Part shown: positions 60,932-64,000 of the stretch, in pieces
Layout of the letters: every line of letters begins with the position of its first letter
How positions within the stretch are numbered: position 1 is the first letter of the stretch
Origin: Hybos culiciformis
Lineage: Eukaryota; Arthropoda; Insecta; Diptera; Hybotidae
Reading direction: 5' to 3'
DNA length: 64,000 bases
Assembly (NCBI GenBank): GCA_964007475.1
Contig: OZ023275.1
Location: forward strand, 31,873,619-31,937,618
Translations under genes and position numbers: made by a program
Notes under the pieces: generated by a model
Seen by the model: only the letters and a program-made list of their open reading frames with translations
Told to the model about the DNA's origin: nothing
Database searches by the model: none

Positions 60932-63900
60932 TTAAAATAAGAGCTATGAAATTGTTTCTTATAGTGTGATAGGAAAATTTTTCTTCATATTAGACTATGA
61001 TTTTTATGAATCTATAATCATATAAACAGATTTATTAAAAAGTAAAAGTACAAGATATTTTTCCTTGCTACGATAAACAGTTAATATTGCTTAAGTCATC
61101 TACTAGTTCGATTTGACCAATTTAAATTGCAGGAGATGTACAGAAATTGTAAATGAGGAAGCTATCTGTTTTTTCAGTGATAAAAGCTTAAAATAAATAT
61201 TTTAATTTTAATCCATTTTTTTATTTTATGTACCTAGAATTATTAAAACTTTATTTTCACATAAATGATAATTTTGTATATTAAATTCATCAGGGTAACA
61301 TTATATATATTTAAGGATATTAAAATTTTTTGTATAACAGAATTTCACCCAAAAAAATATTATTGAAAGCAAATTTGCTTCGACCCTGTATGATTAAAAC
61401 CTTCAAAAATAAATTTAAACTCTCACCCTAACCTATCAATGCAATTACTATCACTATATTGGTTCGCAAAGTGGTAAATAAAAAAGAAAAGAATGTGACA
61501 ATAATTTATAAAGAACTGGATGTGTCCTTGCGACACTCAGAAATTATTAAAAATCCCATACTAGGCTTGGAAAAAGCATTGTAAAAAATTGGTTTTGCAA
61601 CAAATTAACATAAAAGTCTATGAAAAAGAAACTTAAAAAAAACAATATATTTTTTTTTTTTTTTTTATAAAACAGAATGTTCACTAAATCTAAATCTAAA
61701 CTTCCGCACCGTTATATATACATATTAAATAAAAGTCTGTTAGTTAAATTGAATACAAAATTAACTCATATTTTTTTTATTTTATTATCATTTTCTCTTC
61801 TAACAGGTCAAATTTTTATGTTTTTTTTCCGCAACATCAACAAAAAGTAATTGAAAAAAAAAAAATTCGCTAATTGGAACCGAAAAGCAATTATTATGAA
61901 AAATAAAAAAAATCAATTTTCATAAAAAAAAAATAAACTGAACTTGCAGAATTGAAAACTATTTATTTTTTTTTGTTTTTTTCATCTCTAGTTTTTCAAA
62001 TGATACAAAAAAAAAAGTGAAATTCAATAATGGAAATAATAAAAATGGAAAAAAAAAAAGAAAATCAACTTTATTACTTGAAAATATAATATTAAGATAT
62101 TTTGAAGAGAGCAAAAAAAAAAAAAAATTAAAATAAAAAAAAATTATTCGTAGTAAAAATTTTCAAAAAATATTATGAAAAGATTATTCAAACTTTTTTT
62201 TTTGTTTTTGATGGAAGAAAAATAAAGGGAGCTTCATGAATGAATTAAACAAATTAATTCCATTTGAATATATATGTATGTAAAGCTCATTTAAAGCTTA
62301 ATTAAAATTAAAAATTGACTTCGTAAAAATAAAAATTAAATTTATTTATTTAAAATTTGAAAAAAATTTGAAAATCAGTTAAATAAAATATCTGGAACTA
62401 GTGTTATTTATACCAAAAGGTGAGTGTTGATTTATTTTTTGAATTTTGTTCAAGCGCTAAACTTGCGGAAATAAAATTCAAATTTAAGAAATTTTCATCA
62501 TCGATATTCCTTTAATTAAAATTCCAATGACCAAAAATTTAATTTTTCTGTATTTACTTCATTTTTAAATTCAGTGTGGACCAAAATTCTCTGTGAGCAA
62601 ATAACATCGTACAAAATGCACAAAATGCACTACGGACAAAATTTTTAGACTTTAACCGAATGTTTACATTAAGTATTGTTTTTGAACTGATTCTAATGTC
62701 ACGTTCATAAAAATGAGGGAATTTTCTTAATATTGTATTTTGATCTTAGAGAATTTTGTTTACAGTGAATTCTGCCTTAGCGATTTTCACCCATATAGTA
62801 AAAAAATTATGGACAAAGAATTTTTGGATTGCGAACTTCGTACCCAACCCGGTATTTAAGCTGCATACTGAACTTTTTCCGTTTTAGGAAAATCTTCTTA
62901 CTCTTAAAATATTGACGTTCGTATTTTTCTTATCAGATCCTCAAGGACTCCAAAAAGATAGTTTTTTAAAGAATTTTAAACATTTTTTTAAAATTATTCA
63001 GGAAAACATAAATATTATAAATTCATGCTGGAGATAAAATTCCTTTCTCATGTACCTAATAAACTAAAATAAAATAAAAAAATTTACAATTTTAATATCA
63101 TTTCGAAAAGCTTTCCCGGATAATTCAGAATATATACTTAATAATTATATAATAAAATTTTTCAAACCCCCATATTTATATAGTTTTTAAATACCAAACT
63201 TATAATATCTAGTTTCTTTGTTAATACTAGTTATACCTAAAATTTTCCTGTAATATCCTTATTTTCTATTTACAAAATTCAAGTTTGAAAATGAGAATTT
63301 TTTTTTCAATATAATATATAGAGAAAATTTAATATATATATATTTTCATATTTTCATTGCTCACTCTTGCTTGAAATTACAATGGATTAAAACTTAGTAG
63401 TGTACCTATACATATATAGAATACAGTAGAAAGGGTTTATTTAATTCTGTTTTATGTAATCAATTTTAACTTCATAATAAAATAAATAAATTTCTTCTAT
63501 TTTTTACTTATTAAATTTCTACACCTAAAAAGGTTAATCTCTATGGTTGCCGCACAGATTTATTTATTACAACAATCATTAAAGTGACACATCTGTTCTA
63601 ATCTGGGTGGTGTTTCTGTTTTTTTTTTTTTTTAACATTTTGAAGATTTATTTTAGTGGATAAGTGTTAAATTAATGTGATACCTATTTAACCTCTTGAG
63701 TTAAAACTTTCATGTTAAATTAATTTTCAACATTTTTTTAAATGCTGTTTAAAAAAAAAAACCAGTAAATGAAAAACACAACCTACCATAAAAACAAATT
63801 TTTTTTTTTTATTATTTTATAACTATGCTAAAGTAATATCGAATTTTCTATAAATATAACACATAGTTTGTTTTTGTTATTTCATTTTAACTTTTAAAGT

Positions 63901-64000
63901 TATATAATATATAGGTACATATTGCAGAAATTTAATTTTTCACGAAGGAAAAGTAATTTTACAATATTATAGAAGAAACCGTTTTCTCTGTTATACATTT
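60932..64000. other. AT-rich non-coding stretch to window end
   Basis: No gene seen. A patch at 62560-62880 is slightly less AT-rich and contains repeated ACAAAATGCAC words, but no open frame or target duplications. The remainder is simple AT-rich DNA. Confidence 0.5.

Noticed and set aside
1..64000. CRISPR arrays, bacterial operons, ribosome binding sites
   Set aside because: The spliced genes, poly(A) signals and eukaryotic transposons exclude a prokaryotic source. No direct-repeat/spacer array is present.

Overview
This is nuclear DNA from an animal, almost certainly an insect and most likely a dipteran. It is extremely A/T-rich: by eye about four bases in five are A or T, with A and T runs everywhere. 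Genes are sparse and carry short GT-AG introns with pyrimidine-rich acceptors. The intergenic space holds small non-autonomous DNA transposons, degenerate CAGA and AT microsatellites, and little else recognisable. The insect call is inference from composition, gene architecture and transposon types; no marker gene fixes the taxon.

Three spliced protein-coding genes can be rebuilt. (1) Minus strand, 18402 to 11357: eight coding exons and seven introns. All phases match and the exon lengths sum to 5103 nt, giving a 1700-residue protein without a signal peptide. Its last ~1400 residues hold five divergent copies of one module, recognisable by a Trp-containing helix near the start of each and a 'hydrophobic-aromatic-Phe-Asp-Pro' strand in the second half. 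This resembles a papain-like (C76/herpesvirus-tegument-type) protease fold with its catalytic residues lost. (2) Plus strand, 21307 to 22458: three exons, 253 residues, a secreted protein with a furin-type site, a Ser/Thr mucin-like stretch and Arg/Gly-rich ends. (3) Plus strand, 34760 to 36160: two exons, 430 residues, a secreted protein with a Thr-rich/Gly-Pro-Thr repeat region, an acidic spacer and a very basic 200-residue tail, under a clear TATA box. A stop-interrupted coding remnant lies near 28475-28752.

Mobile DNA: a PIF/Harbinger-like element (3087-4691, TTA target duplication) has received a hAT-like element (3230-4473, perfect 8-bp duplication), which itself contains a foldback. 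A second Harbinger-like MITE (18595-18999, TAA duplication) sits just upstream of gene 1. A TA-flanked element (31732-32655) carries two head-to-head tRNA-like Pol III promoter relics. Two more TA-flanked inverted-repeat MITEs lie at 47205-47450 and 60583-60929.

From about 36.3 kb to the right end I find no supportable gene. This 27-kb stretch is AT-rich and could be intergenic or the inside of a very large intron. The two secreted genes share an architecture (signal peptide, O-glycosylation-type Thr repeats, highly basic ends) typical of insect extracellular glues, mucins or matrices. Their actual roles, and that of gene 1, are unknown to me.
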